From GCA-2683135 sp964507445 (GTDB taxonomy: Bacteria > Planctomycetota > GCA-002687715), in assembly GCA_964507445.1 (NCBI GenBank), contig CAZDQF010000020.1:1-64000 (forward strand): 64,000 nt of DNA. Reading direction: 5' to 3'. Below the pieces are notes generated by a model, which saw only the letters and a list, made by a program, of their open reading frames with translations, was not told where the DNA came from and did no database searches. Below, piece by piece: positions 43,162 through 51,963 of the stretch. Position 1 is the first letter of the stretch, and every line of letters begins with the position of its first letter. A program made the position numbers and the translations under genes.

Positions 43162-46158
43162 CTAAGGCGTGATCCGGCGCGCAGGGCGCAGGCCGAGGAA
43201 GAAGCCGGCGAAGCCGGGGGCGCCCCCGAAGCGGACCGCAGAGCGAGCGAGGCGGGCGTCGTAGCGGAAGCAGCCGCCGCGGCGGACGCGAAAGCGGGCG
43301 CCTAACCAGTGGGTGCCCAGGCCGTCACCGGCGCGGGGCCGCCGTTCGGCGTAGAGGCCGTAGCCGTCCAGGCACCACTCCCAGACGTTGCCGTGGACGT
43401 CGTGGAGCCCGAACGGGTTTGGCTTCAGGGCTCCCACCGGGGCCAGGTTGATGAAGCCGTCGTTGAAGTCTCGTTGCAAGGTGCCGCCGCTGTAGCGCCG
43501 GGCGCGGGCGTCGTCGCCGATGTTGGCGTAACCGGTGAGGGACTTCAGGTCATCCCCGGTGGAGAACCGGGTGGTGGTGCCCCCTCGGCACGCCCGCGCC
43601 CACTGGGATTCCGTGGGCAGCTCCAGGCCCCAGCGGCGGCAGGCCTCCCGACTCTGGGGCCAGGAGACGTTGGTGACCGGCATGCGCGGGGTCATGCGCT
43701 CGCCCTGGTGGGTTTCCCCCGCCCGGTAGTGGGACGGGCTGTCGGCACTCAATCGCTTCCACTGCCCCTGGGTCACCTCGTGCTTGGCGATCAGGTAGGC
43801 GTCCAGGGTGACCTCGTGCACCGGGCCTTCGTTGTCGTAGACCTGATCGTCCACGTTGGGGGAGCCCGCGGGGTGGTCCTTGTCCGGAGATATCGCCCCC
43901 ATACGGAACGTCCCCGCCGGGATCAGCACCATGACCATGCCTTCGGCCCCCGAGTCGGGGTGCAGCTTCACCTTGCCTGGCCCCAGGGGTTCGCCCTCCC
44001 ACTGCGGCCGTTGGCCGCTGGCCACGTGCCAGAACTCCCACAGACCGGAATCCCGGTCACGGCCCAGGGGCACCAGCGCCGGGATCGGTTTGAACTCGAG
44101 GTCGTGGTAGGGGGGCTCGGGACGAGACAGGTCCGCCAGGCAGCGGCGCCAGGCCTCGGCATCGTCTTCCGCCAGCCGCCGCTCCAGGGCCACGGCGTCG
44201 GTGAGACGCTGCTCCATGCCGGAAACCGTCACCGTCTTCGCCGTCGGCTCCGCCGTCAGCGCGACCAACCCCGACACCAGGTCCCGCAGCTTGTCGTGAC
44301 GCAGCTGGTCACCCTCGTCGGTGAAGGCCCACGACGACTTCACCGCGGTCGCGGCTTCCAGTCGCGTTCGCTCCGCGATCAACCCTGCGACCACCTTCAT
44401 AGCGTCTTCTATCGATACTTCTGCGGCTTCGATCCGCTGTCGCAGGCGCTGCAGGGCCCGTGCTTCGCCAGACGTCAGGTCGTCGTTGTCTTCCTTCGTC
44501 TCAAGAGGCGCGAGCTCCGCCGACAGCTCCCTCTTCGCGCCCTCGGCGTCTCTCACCGTCGCTTCCGCCTTCGCCACTTCCGCGTGTATCACTCCCAATC
44601 GTGCGTGTGCGGCTGCCATACGCGCACGATCCTCGTCGGCGTCGTACGTCCCTCGAACCCGCAGGGCCTTCAGTGCGGCTTCGTGCTCCGGCAGCCTTGC
44701 GGTCAATGCGCGTGTCTTGTCCAACCAAGCACGGTAGGCAGGGATGTTCTTCGGCACCACAGGCCACAGCGGACCGTCGGCTTCCTCCCGGCGGTCGTCG
44801 AGCCGACGACCGTCTGCTAGGCGTTCCCACTCGGTGAGGTGCGCGGCGGCCTTCGCCGCATTGGCTTCCGCTCGGAGCGCGAACGCCGTTGCTGCGCTCG
44901 CCCCCACGATCAGTATTAGCGCTGCGGCCCCGGTCATCGTTGCCAGGGCCGGGTTGCGCTGACCCCACCGAGCCAGTCTTGTCAGGGCGGACGCGGCACG
45001 CGCCTTGATGGGCTCGTGTTCGCGGACACGGCGTAACTCTTCGGCCAGGTCCAGCGCCGTCTGGTAGCGGCGGTCCCGGTCCTTCTCGAGGGCGGTGGCC
45101 ATGACCACGGCCAGGTCCTTGGAGATGGCCGGGTTGAGCTTGCGTGGGTCCGAGGGTTCCCGGGTGGCGATGGTCTGAAACAGGCCTTGTCGGGTGGGGG
45201 AGTCGAAGGGGCGGCGGTAGGTCAAGAACTCGTAGAGCACCACGCCCAACGACCAGACGTCGGTGCGGCGATCGAGGGTGACGGCGTTGTGGAGGAGCTG
45301 TTCCGGGGACATGTAGGCCGGGGTGCCGAAGAGGTCCCCCGCCCGGGTGAGGGTGACGCCCTCTCCGAGGGTGTCGTGGGCGAGGCCGAAGTCCAGGATC
45401 ACCGGGGTGTCGTCGTCGCGGATCATGACGTTGCCCGGCTTGATGTCGCGGTGGACGACGCCGGCTTCGTGGGCGGCGTGGAGCGCGCGGGCGATCTGCT
45501 CGACGATGCGCAGAAGGTGATCTAGTTTGGCTCCGTCGGGACCTGAGAGGTCGGTCGCCGTTCTCGAGTCATCGTCGGCCTCGTCGTCCGTCACGTCGAG
45601 GTCATCGTCGAACGAGGCGTGGAAGCTCTCCGTCGCGCCCCCGGTCGCATCCCGCATGGCGTTGATGGCGTCGGACAGGGCCTTGCCCTCCACGAGCTGC
45701 ATGGCGATGAACGGCACCCCGTCCTCGATGCCGCTCTCGTAGACCGAGCAGATCCCCGGGTGCTGCAGACGCGCCGCCACCTCCGCCTCGCGCTGGAAGC
45801 GGTTGATGGCGGCGCCCAACCCGGGGCCACGGATGTCCAAGATCTTCAAAGCCACGGAGCGGTTGAGGCGCTCGTCCCGGGCCTTGTAAACCACCCCCTG
45901 ACCGCCCTGGCCGAGCATGGCCTCGACCCGGTACGACCCGAACGTGGCCCCCACCTTCAGCAGGCCACCGCCCCCTTCGCCACCCACCGTGTCCCCTCGC
46001 ACGACCTCCGCCACCTTCCGGGCGATGGTCTCCTCATACCCCGGGGACAGGGCCTGGTACGACTCGACCGACTGCAACCCTTCTCCAGCACGGTCCTCTT
46101 CCATCCGCGCGAGCAGGGCCGCCAGCACGGCGGCGGGGAGCGGGGTCTCATCCGTCAC
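43162..46158 (-). CDS. DGR target: transmembrane Ser/Thr kinase with variable FGE-sulfatase (C-type-lectin-like) domain
   Basis: A 998-residue protein from GTG 46158, chosen because GGAG lies 8 nt upstream; an in-frame ATG at 46209 lacks a ribosome site. Kinase ~75-380: LGQGGQGVVYKA, Lys105 (VALKIL), catalytic Asp238 (HRDIKPGNVM), Asp256 (DFG), and GTPAYMSPEQ. An acidic insert sits at ~180-205. A single membrane helix (~404-429) precedes a long coiled coil (~430-610). The FGE-sulfatase domain ~739-998 opens with VLIPAGTFRMG and contains TNVSWPQ and NVWEWCLDGYG. VR encodes residues 953-994. The kinase should be cytoplasmic and the variable domain extracytoplasmic. Catalytic FGE activity is not claimed. 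Confidence 0.94.
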   Translation of the reverse strand: MTDETPLPAAVLAALLARMEEDRAGEGLQSVESYQALSPGYEETIARKVAEVVRGDTVGGEGGGGLLKVGATFGSYRVEAMLGQGGQGVVYKARDERLNRSVALKILDIRGPGLGAAINRFQREAEVAARLQHPGICSVYESGIEDGVPFIAMQLVEGKALSDAINAMRDATGGATESFHASFDDDLDVTDDEADDDSRTATDLSGPDGAKLDHLLRIVEQIARALHAAHEAGVVHRDIKPGNVMIRDDDTPVILDFGLAHDTLGEGVTLTRAGDLFGTPAYMSPEQLLHNAVTLDRRTDVWSLGVVLYEFLTYRRPFDSPTRQGLFQTIATREPSDPRKLNPAISKDLAVVMATALEKDRDRRYQTALDLAEELRRVREHEPIKARAASALTRLARWGQRNPALATMTGAAALILIVGASAATAFALRAEANAAKAAAHLTEWERLADGRRLDDRREEADGPLWPVVPKNIPAYRAWLDKTRALTARLPEHEAALKALRVRGTYDADEDRARMAAAHARLGVIHAEVAKAEATVRDAEGAKRELSAELAPLETKEDNDDLTSGEARALQRLRQRIEAAEVSIEDAMKVVAGLIAERTRLEAATAVKSSWAFTDEGDQLRHDKLRDLVSGLVALTAEPTAKTVTVSGMEQRLTDAVALERRLAEDDAEAWRRCLADLSRPEPPYHDLEFKPIPALVPLGRDRDSGLWEFWHVASGQRPQWEGEPLGPGKVKLHPDSGAEGMVMVLIPAGTFRMGAISPDKDHPAGSPNVDDQVYDNEGPVHEVTLDAYLIAKHEVTQGQWKRLSADSPSHYRAGETHQGERMTPRMPVTNVSWPQSREACRRWGLELPTESQWARACRGGTTTRFSTGDDLKSLTGYANIGDDARARRYSGGTLQRDFNDGFINLAPVGALKPNPFGLHDVHGNVWEWCLDGYGLYAERRPRAGDGLGTHWLGARFRVRRGGCFRYDARLARSAVRFGGAPGFAGFFLGLRPARRITP
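43176..43303 (-). repeat. DGR variable repeat (VR)
   Basis: A 128-nt copy of TR at the 3' end of the target gene, ending 11 nt before its stop codon. Sense-strand differences from TR are A to T (16), A to G (7) and A to C (4). They change 15 residues, including five new Phe plus Tyr, Leu, Val, Arg, Cys, Gly and Ala. The FGE scaffold residues (RGG, DAR, ARSA, LGLRPAR) have few or no adenines in TR and are unchanged. The GC-rich 23 nt at 43176-43198 are invariant. Confidence 0.97.
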
Positions 46159-46308
46159 GGGCGATTCTCCATGGCGGTCAGGAGCTGCCTCAAGGGCGAT
46201 CCGCCCCATACGACATGGAAGCAGACTATCCGATGGGCCACCACTACGGAATGGCGGTGGAGTTCCACAGCAGGTCTACGCTTTCCGGGCCCGGGTAGTC
46301 TGGTGCCC

Positions 46309-47421
46309 ATGACGATCTCGTTGCTGGCGTGGGTGATCTGGACGCTGCCCTTCGGGGCGGATGAGGGGCTATACGGGGCGTCGACGGCGGTGCCGCCCGT
46401 GACCTCGGTGGTGGTGGACGGTGAGCGATTCGGCGCTGAGGCAGATGAGGCCGGCCCGATCGGGGGAGGGGCGGGATACGGAGCGGTGGTCACCACGGGG
46501 GCGCGGGTGGTCAAGGACCTGGACGGCCTGGTGCAGGCCCTGTCCGAGGCGAAAGCGGGGGACGTGGTGTTCGTACCGGGGAATGTGGTCATCGACTGCA
46601 CGGCCCGTTGCCTGATCGAAGAGCTGGTGTTGGAGGTGCCCGCAGGGGTCACGTTGGCGAGTGACCGGGGGAAGGGAGGCTCGCCGGGAGCGCTCATCTT
46701 CTCGGATCATCTGGCGACCCGTCCGTTGATCCGCACCCAGGGTCCTGGAGTGCGCATCTCGGGGCTTCGCTTGCGAGGGCCGGACCCGGAGCGTCGCCTG
46801 GATCATCATCGGCGCGCGTATCGCGGCACCCGCAAGCGGGACCCGGACTACTACTACAGCCTGCCCACGTCTGATGGGATCGAGGCGCGTCACGGTAGTC
46901 TCGAGGTGGACAACTGCGAGCTGGCGGGCTGGAGCCACGCCGCGGTGTTTCTGCGGCGCGGAGAGGGGCACCACATCCACCACTGCTTCATGCACCACAA
47001 TCAACGCCAGGGTCTCGGGTACGGCGTCTGTCTGGATGTGGCGGTGGCGTTGATCGAGCGCAACCTGTTCGACTGGAACCGTCACTCCATCGCCGCAACG
47101 GGCCGTCCGGGGAGCGGCTACGAGGCCCGCCACAATGTCGAGCGAGGGGAGTCCCTGAGCCACTGCTTCGACATGCACGGGGGGCGTGACCGCCGCGACG
47201 GGACCAACGTGGCGGGTACGTGGATGAACGTCCATCACAACGCGTTCTTCTGTCCCCGGCGTGCGCTGGTGGTTCGGGGCGAGCCCGAAAAGGAGGCTCG
47301 CGTCCATGGGAACTGGTTCTTTCATGACACGCCGGGAGCGGCGGTGCGGGGAGAGAAACGGACGGTCCTGGGGGCCAACGCCTACGGCCTGAAGGCGCCG
47401 AAGATCCGGCGGGGTCCTTAG
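46309..47421 (+). CDS. Secreted right-handed beta-helix protein
   Basis: A 370-residue protein. ATG 46309 begins a short signal sequence (MTISLLAWVIWTLPFGA); the frame is open far upstream but overlaps the kinase gene and is not credible there. From residue ~70 the chain has the repeating short strands of a parallel beta-helix: VVFVPGNVVIDC, GVRISGLRLRGPD, LEVDNCELAGW, HIHHCFMHHNQ, ALIERNLFDWNRHS, MNVHHNAFFC. This is the pectate-lyase-like/right-handed beta-helix class. Catalytic residues cannot be assigned. It diverges from the DGR target across 150 nt. Confidence 0.8.
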   Translation: MTISLLAWVIWTLPFGADEGLYGASTAVPPVTSVVVDGERFGAEADEAGPIGGGAGYGAVVTTGARVVKDLDGLVQALSEAKAGDVVFVPGNVVIDCTARCLIEELVLEVPAGVTLASDRGKGGSPGALIFSDHLATRPLIRTQGPGVRISGLRLRGPDPERRLDHHRRAYRGTRKRDPDYYYSLPTSDGIEARHGSLEVDNCELAGWSHAAVFLRRGEGHHIHHCFMHHNQRQGLGYGVCLDVAVALIERNLFDWNRHSIAATGRPGSGYEARHNVERGESLSHCFDMHGGRDRRDGTNVAGTWMNVHHNAFFCPRRALVVRGEPEKEARVHGNWFFHDTPGAAVRGEKRTVLGANAYGLKAPKIRRGP

Positions 47422-47524
47422 GAGGCGGGAGGGCAGGAGAGGTCCGAGGCTCCTACGGCGGCGTCCGCGAGGCTGCGGGAGCCGTGTTTTCCCATCCTGG
47501 TTACGATGGATGTGGACGATCGTC

Positions 47525-49024
47525 ATGAGATCCCGTCGACTCTGGATTCCCCTGTGCGTGTGCGCCCTCTTCTCCGCGTGCTCGCGAGCCCCCGACTCTG
47601 TCGCGGATGCGGGCCCGGAGACCGTCCTGGTGCAGCGAGGTCCGCTCCGTCTCGTGGTGCGGGAGGGAGGGACCCTGGTGGCGACTCACGCCACCAAGAT
47701 CGACAACAAGGCTTGGGAGCGTCGGGCCATCATCAAGCTGGTGGAGGAGGGGACCTTCGTCGAGAAGGGGCAGCTGGTCTGCGAGCTGGATTCCGAGGAC
47801 CTGGAGGACTCTCTGCTCAAGCACGAGCGCTCGGTGACCGCCGCGCGGTCGGACGCCCGTCAGGCGGAAGAGGCGGTGGCGATCCAGGCCAAGCAGAACC
47901 TGGAGTCCCTCAAGTCGGCGGAGACCACCCTCGCGTTGGCTGAGAGATCCCACAGGGCTTACGTGGAAGGGACCATACTGCTCGAGCGAGACAAGTTCAG
48001 TTCGCAGTTGACCGTGGCCCGGGAGGAACTGAAGCGGGCCGAGACCGAGTACCAGGCTTCGGCCCGGTTGTTCGCAGGGGAGATCATCCCCAAGACCCAG
48101 TTGGAAGCGGACGAGTTGGGGCGCACCAAGGCGCAAGAGCACGTGGTCATCGCCCAGAGGCGCCTCGCGCACTTCCAGGAGTTCACGGCGCCGGACGAGC
48201 TGAAGAAGCTGGCGTCTTCGCTGGAGGTGGCCCGGATCGCCTTCGAGCGAGTGCAGCAGCAGGCCGCTTCGGAGATGGCCCAGGCGGAGGACACGCTCGA
48301 GACCGTCAGGAAGCACCTGGCCAATGAGGTGGAGATCTACGAGAAGATCAAGCGGCACATTGGTTACTGCACCATCGAGGCGCCGGTGGACGGGTTCATC
48401 GTCTACGCCCGGCGGAGGGGCTGGGACAAGGAGGAGCCCATCTCTCTCGGGCGCCGCGTGTGGCAGGGGGAGAACCTGCTCCGGATCCCGGATCTCAGCG
48501 AGATGGCGGTGGAGCTGGACATCCATGAATCCAGCGTCAAGCGCATCGTCCGGGGGCAGCGGGCGACGGTGACCGTGGACGCACTGCCGGGAGAGTCGTT
48601 CCCTGCACGGATGGTCAAGATCGCGCCTATCCCCTCCAGCAAGTCGTCGTGGATGAACCCGGATCTGAAGGTGTACGAGGCGGACGTCGTGCTCGATCAC
48701 GAGATCAACGGTGCCCGCCCGGGAATGCACGCGGATGTGGAGATCGTCGTCGGCGAGGACGAAGACGTGCTGCAGATCCCGCTTCAGGCGGTGGTCCTCT
48801 CGGGGGCCAGCCCGTTCGTTTACGTCGCCCACGACGATCGCGTGGAGTTGAGGCCGGTTGTGCTCGGCCCCAACAACGAGGCGGCGGTGGAGGTGCTGTC
48901 GGGCCTCCGCGAGGGAGAGCGCGTCTACCTGTCCGCTCCGGAAGGCGCTCCGCAGCTGCCCCCGCCCGCGTTGCGGGAGTTCCTCGCCCCGGCGGGAGAC
49001 TCACCGGTAGACAACGGCGGATAG
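47525..49024 (+). CDS. HlyD/MFP-family periplasmic adaptor lipoprotein
   Basis: A 499-residue protein with a lipoprotein signal (lipobox LFSAC, Cys near residue 20). It has the membrane-fusion-protein order: barrel-sandwich half (KLVEEGTFVEKGQLVCELD), long coiled coil at about 90-270 (LKHERSVTAARSDARQAEEA..., LETVRKHLANEVEIYEK), second half (TIEAPVDGFIVYARR), beta-barrel, and C-terminal domain (VLGPNNEAAVEVLSGLREGERVY). Such proteins couple inner-membrane pumps to outer-membrane channels, but no pump gene is adjacent. The start is at ATG 47525; ATG 47510 is an alternative. Confidence 0.85.
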   Translation: MRSRRLWIPLCVCALFSACSRAPDSVADAGPETVLVQRGPLRLVVREGGTLVATHATKIDNKAWERRAIIKLVEEGTFVEKGQLVCELDSEDLEDSLLKHERSVTAARSDARQAEEAVAIQAKQNLESLKSAETTLALAERSHRAYVEGTILLERDKFSSQLTVAREELKRAETEYQASARLFAGEIIPKTQLEADELGRTKAQEHVVIAQRRLAHFQEFTAPDELKKLASSLEVARIAFERVQQQAASEMAQAEDTLETVRKHLANEVEIYEKIKRHIGYCTIEAPVDGFIVYARRRGWDKEEPISLGRRVWQGENLLRIPDLSEMAVELDIHESSVKRIVRGQRATVTVDALPGESFPARMVKIAPIPSSKSSWMNPDLKVYEADVVLDHEINGARPGMHADVEIVVGEDEDVLQIPLQAVVLSGASPFVYVAHDDRVELRPVVLGPNNEAAVEVLSGLREGERVYLSAPEGAPQLPPPALREFLAPAGDSPVDNGG

Positions 49025-49161
49025 GGCCTTCCCCCGCCAGCCCAGGGGCCGTTACCTCAAGAATCTGGGCTATTTTCGCTTACCGATGCGATTCACTGTA
49101 TTGGCGGCGCCATGAATCGTGCTGCTGTAGTCGGTGCGGTGCGGTGCGGAAGGAGAAGAGG

Positions 49162-51819
49162 ATGAGAGAGTGGGTGGTTCCAGGAGTGTTGCTGCTGGCG
49201 GTGACCGGATTGGCGCTGTGGATTCTCATGGACCCGACTGACCAGGGGATGCTGGAGTCGGACGGACAGGTCACCCCCGTGTCCGATGAGTCTCCCAGGC
49301 CTGGCACGTCGACGACCGCACCGGGGGACGTCGCCACCTCTCCGCGGGACGCCGCCGTCTCCACGAGCCCGTTCTCTGAAGAGGAGGCTCCGGTTGAGCC
49401 CGACCCCACGCCCACCAAGACCGTCACCGTGGAGGTGTACACCGTCGATCCGGAGTCCGGCGACGAGAAGGTGATGCCGGACGTCGAGGTGTGGTTCCTC
49501 AGGCGTGATCCGGAGGTGATGAAGAAGGTTAGTTTCACGATCAACGGCGGGAGGAAGATCGAGGACGTCGTGAGGGAGGTCGGGCAGGCTTACCGGACCG
49601 GTAGTGATGGCCGGACCGAGGTGCCCGCTGAGCCCAACAGGAGCGGGCTGTTCGTCATGATCCCGGGCTTCCTCGGGACGGACGATACCGGTCGCGGGGA
49701 CGATGACCTGATCCGTTTGCGTCTCGAACCCACGATCACCGTGCCCGTGCGGGTGGTGGACACGGACGGCGCTCCGGTGGCGGGTGTCCCGGTGAGCGTG
49801 GTGAACGCGGAAGGGCGGCCCCTGGGCATGGCCCCGCTGGCCTCGGACCAGGAAGGGACGGCGGAGTGTGTCATCGACGCCCGGCGGTGGGCACGAGGAG
49901 GAGGCGGCCAGGGCACGCAGGTGACTCTGGCGATCCCGCTGTCCGAGGCGGACGCCAAGACGACCGCGGCGCCCGTGGACCTGAGCGCGTTGCCCACGGA
50001 GCCGATTACCCTGGTGATGCCGTCGGTGGGGAGCGTGGTTGTTGAGATCGACGCCCCGGACAATTGGAACGGGGAACAGGTCTTGGTCATCATGAAGAGG
50101 GGCTCCGCGGATGGCTCGGAGCCTCGTCGCCGCCGCTCCAGATCCCGTGATCGCTGGCACGCGTCGGTGGAAGACGGGGTGGCTCGTTTCCACCACGTCG
50201 GGATCGGCGTGCTCTGGGATTTCGATGTGGTCGACGAGGGAGGCTTCGAGGCCGAAGCAGAGGGAGTCGCCGGGCCGGGCCATGCCGGGGAGGAGGTGAG
50301 GGTCGTCCTCAGCCCGGAGCGGAACGATCCCGTGATCACGTTCCGTGTGGTCGATGAGGAAGGCGCTCCGCGCCCTGGATTGGACCTGCAGTTAGACCTC
50401 ACCGTACGCTCAGAGAACAGCTCCAACTCGAGCGGTCGGTCGGCCCGGACGGATGGCGACGGCCGGGTCGAGTACCTGGTGTCGCGAGAGTGGAGGCCGT
50501 CCGAGAAACGGACGCTGCTGATTTGCCAGTCAACCAGAAACGGGCGTGAGGATCTGGGGCACTCCCATCGCCTGGACCTGTCCCGAGACCTGTCTTCCGG
50601 TGTGACCGACCTGGGAGACCTGCGCCTGTCGCCCGCGCCGGTGTTCGTGTCCGGGGTCGTGGTGGACGAGGCCGGGACTCCCATCGAGGGGGCTCGCGGA
50701 TCACTCCAGCGCCAGCAGGTCAGCCGCTATGGCCGCAACAACGAGCGCGTCCACGAGTACTGGACCTACGCCGCGGGGGAGAAGAGCGGAGAGATCAGCG
50801 ACGCTGAAGGGCGGTTTGTCATTCGGTCGTTCGAGTTGTCTGAAGATCTCCATCGGATCAAGTTCAGCAAGTCCGGCTTCAGCCACGAGGAGGCCTTGGA
50901 GTTCACTCCGGGCGGCACGGGGCTGCGGGTGATCCTGCGCGGCGCGGGTCAGGTCCATGCCCAGGTGCTCTTGCCGGATGGATGTGGCGATTCCCAGTTA
51001 CGGGCCGAGTTGAGGGACCAGAACGCGGCCGAGGGAGAGACGGAGACGGCGGCAGCGTACGTCGGGAGTCGGCAAGGCAAGCTGAGCTTTGAGTCGGTGC
51101 CGCCGGGCGTCTACGACCTCTCGCTGAAGGTCTCGCACGGCGTCGGCAAGTCGCTGATCCAGCTGCGAGGCCTGACCGTGCGGGCCGGCGAGTCCTGCGC
51201 CGATCCGCGTCTCGATCCCATCGATCTTCGAGACAAGATCCAGGCCGTTGACGTCCTCGTCGTAGATTCGTCAGGAGCGCCCATCGAGGACGCGTCCGTG
51301 AACCTGACCTTCGAGAGGCGGAGCTCCGGGAGAAGGACGGGAGCGGATGGACGCCGCCGACTCATCCTGCCCATGGACCCCTCCGGGTTCGAGCTCCGTG
51401 TCCGCAAGGACGGCTTCATGGCTGCCGTGGTCAAGGAGCTCCGGTCCGAAGTTCGGGTCACCCTCGAAGCCGCACCGTCGATCCTGGTGCAGGTGGCTCC
51501 CGGAGCGCTCTCCGGTCTGGGGTCTCATGTCCTGTCCGTTTCCTTGAGGCCGGCGATTCGCAAGTCAGGTTCCCTGCAACAGAGCACGGACTCCGTAGAC
51601 ATCGTCGCTGGGAAGGACGCACGGATCAGCGTCGCGGTGCCGGGTTCTTATCGGTTGCGCTGGACGCTCTGGGAGGTCACGGGCCCGGGCTCCAGGAGCG
51701 GTCGTCGGGTGAAGACCGCGTCCGATCAGGTCCTGGAGATCCTCGCCCAGGATCGTGACCGGCTGGTGATCGCCCAGTTGACCGCCGCGGAGGTGCGGCG
51801 GTCGCTCGACCGCAAGTAG
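49162..51819 (+). CDS. Membrane-anchored protein with repeated carboxypeptidase-regulatory-like/Ig folds
   Basis: An 885-residue protein from ATG 49162 (AAGGAGAAGAGG just upstream). One N-terminal membrane helix (VVPGVLLLAVTGLALWILM) is followed by a low-complexity Ser/Thr/Pro linker to about residue 90. The rest is a chain of beta-sandwich units resembling carboxypeptidase-regulatory-like folds, each with V-x-V-D-x-x-G-x-P: VVDTDGAPVAGVPVSVV, VVDEEGAPRPGLDLQL, VVDEAGTPIEGARGSL and VVDSSGAPIEDASVNL. It is probably an extracytoplasmic structural or adhesive protein. No enzyme motif is seen. Confidence 0.75.
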   Translation: MREWVVPGVLLLAVTGLALWILMDPTDQGMLESDGQVTPVSDESPRPGTSTTAPGDVATSPRDAAVSTSPFSEEEAPVEPDPTPTKTVTVEVYTVDPESGDEKVMPDVEVWFLRRDPEVMKKVSFTINGGRKIEDVVREVGQAYRTGSDGRTEVPAEPNRSGLFVMIPGFLGTDDTGRGDDDLIRLRLEPTITVPVRVVDTDGAPVAGVPVSVVNAEGRPLGMAPLASDQEGTAECVIDARRWARGGGGQGTQVTLAIPLSEADAKTTAAPVDLSALPTEPITLVMPSVGSVVVEIDAPDNWNGEQVLVIMKRGSADGSEPRRRRSRSRDRWHASVEDGVARFHHVGIGVLWDFDVVDEGGFEAEAEGVAGPGHAGEEVRVVLSPERNDPVITFRVVDEEGAPRPGLDLQLDLTVRSENSSNSSGRSARTDGDGRVEYLVSREWRPSEKRTLLICQSTRNGREDLGHSHRLDLSRDLSSGVTDLGDLRLSPAPVFVSGVVVDEAGTPIEGARGSLQRQQVSRYGRNNERVHEYWTYAAGEKSGEISDAEGRFVIRSFELSEDLHRIKFSKSGFSHEEALEFTPGGTGLRVILRGAGQVHAQVLLPDGCGDSQLRAELRDQNAAEGETETAAAYVGSRQGKLSFESVPPGVYDLSLKVSHGVGKSLIQLRGLTVRAGESCADPRLDPIDLRDKIQAVDVLVVDSSGAPIEDASVNLTFERRSSGRRTGADGRRRLILPMDPSGFELRVRKDGFMAAVVKELRSEVRVTLEAAPSILVQVAPGALSGLGSHVLSVSLRPAIRKSGSLQQSTDSVDIVAGKDARISVAVPGSYRLRWTLWEVTGPGSRSGRRVKTASDQVLEILAQDRDRLVIAQLTAAEVRRSLDRK

Positions 51820-51963
51820 CGGCGTCCCGGGTGTTGGTGCCGAGCTCCTGGGTCGGACACGGACGGGTCCGGCACTGGTTCTGGGGCGGCTCGGGAATAA
51901 CCCGCCGCCATCGGGGTCATGGGGCTTGATGGACGGGCTATCCGACAACTGAAGGGAGCGAGC

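Larger units (their letters stand above)
40692..46158 (-). mobile_element. Diversity-generating retroelement (DGR): target-VR, HRDC, Avd, RT, TR
   Basis: All DGR parts are present on one strand in transcription order: target gene with VR at its 3' end (46158-43162), HRDC accessory gene, Avd-like gene, reverse transcriptase, template repeat (41061-40934), and a structured spacer to the tRNA terminator. HRDC, avd and RT are joined by 4-nt overlaps (GTGA, ATGA). The TR-VR comparison shows only adenine-templated differences. DGRs copy TR RNA with adenine misincorporation and replace VR by homing. No integrase, phage structural gene or flanking direct repeat is seen, so this is a chromosomal DGR. 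Confidence 0.95.

Noticed and set aside
43162..46158. FGE domain of the kinase as a working formylglycine-generating enzyme for the nearby sulfatase
   Set aside because: The C-terminal part is hypervariable under DGR control, which suits binding rather than catalysis, and the conserved FGE cysteine pair cannot be identified.
45619..46308. N-terminal extension of the beta-helix protein
   Set aside because: The frame is open but antisense to the kinase gene. A signal peptide starts at 46309 in the intergenic region.
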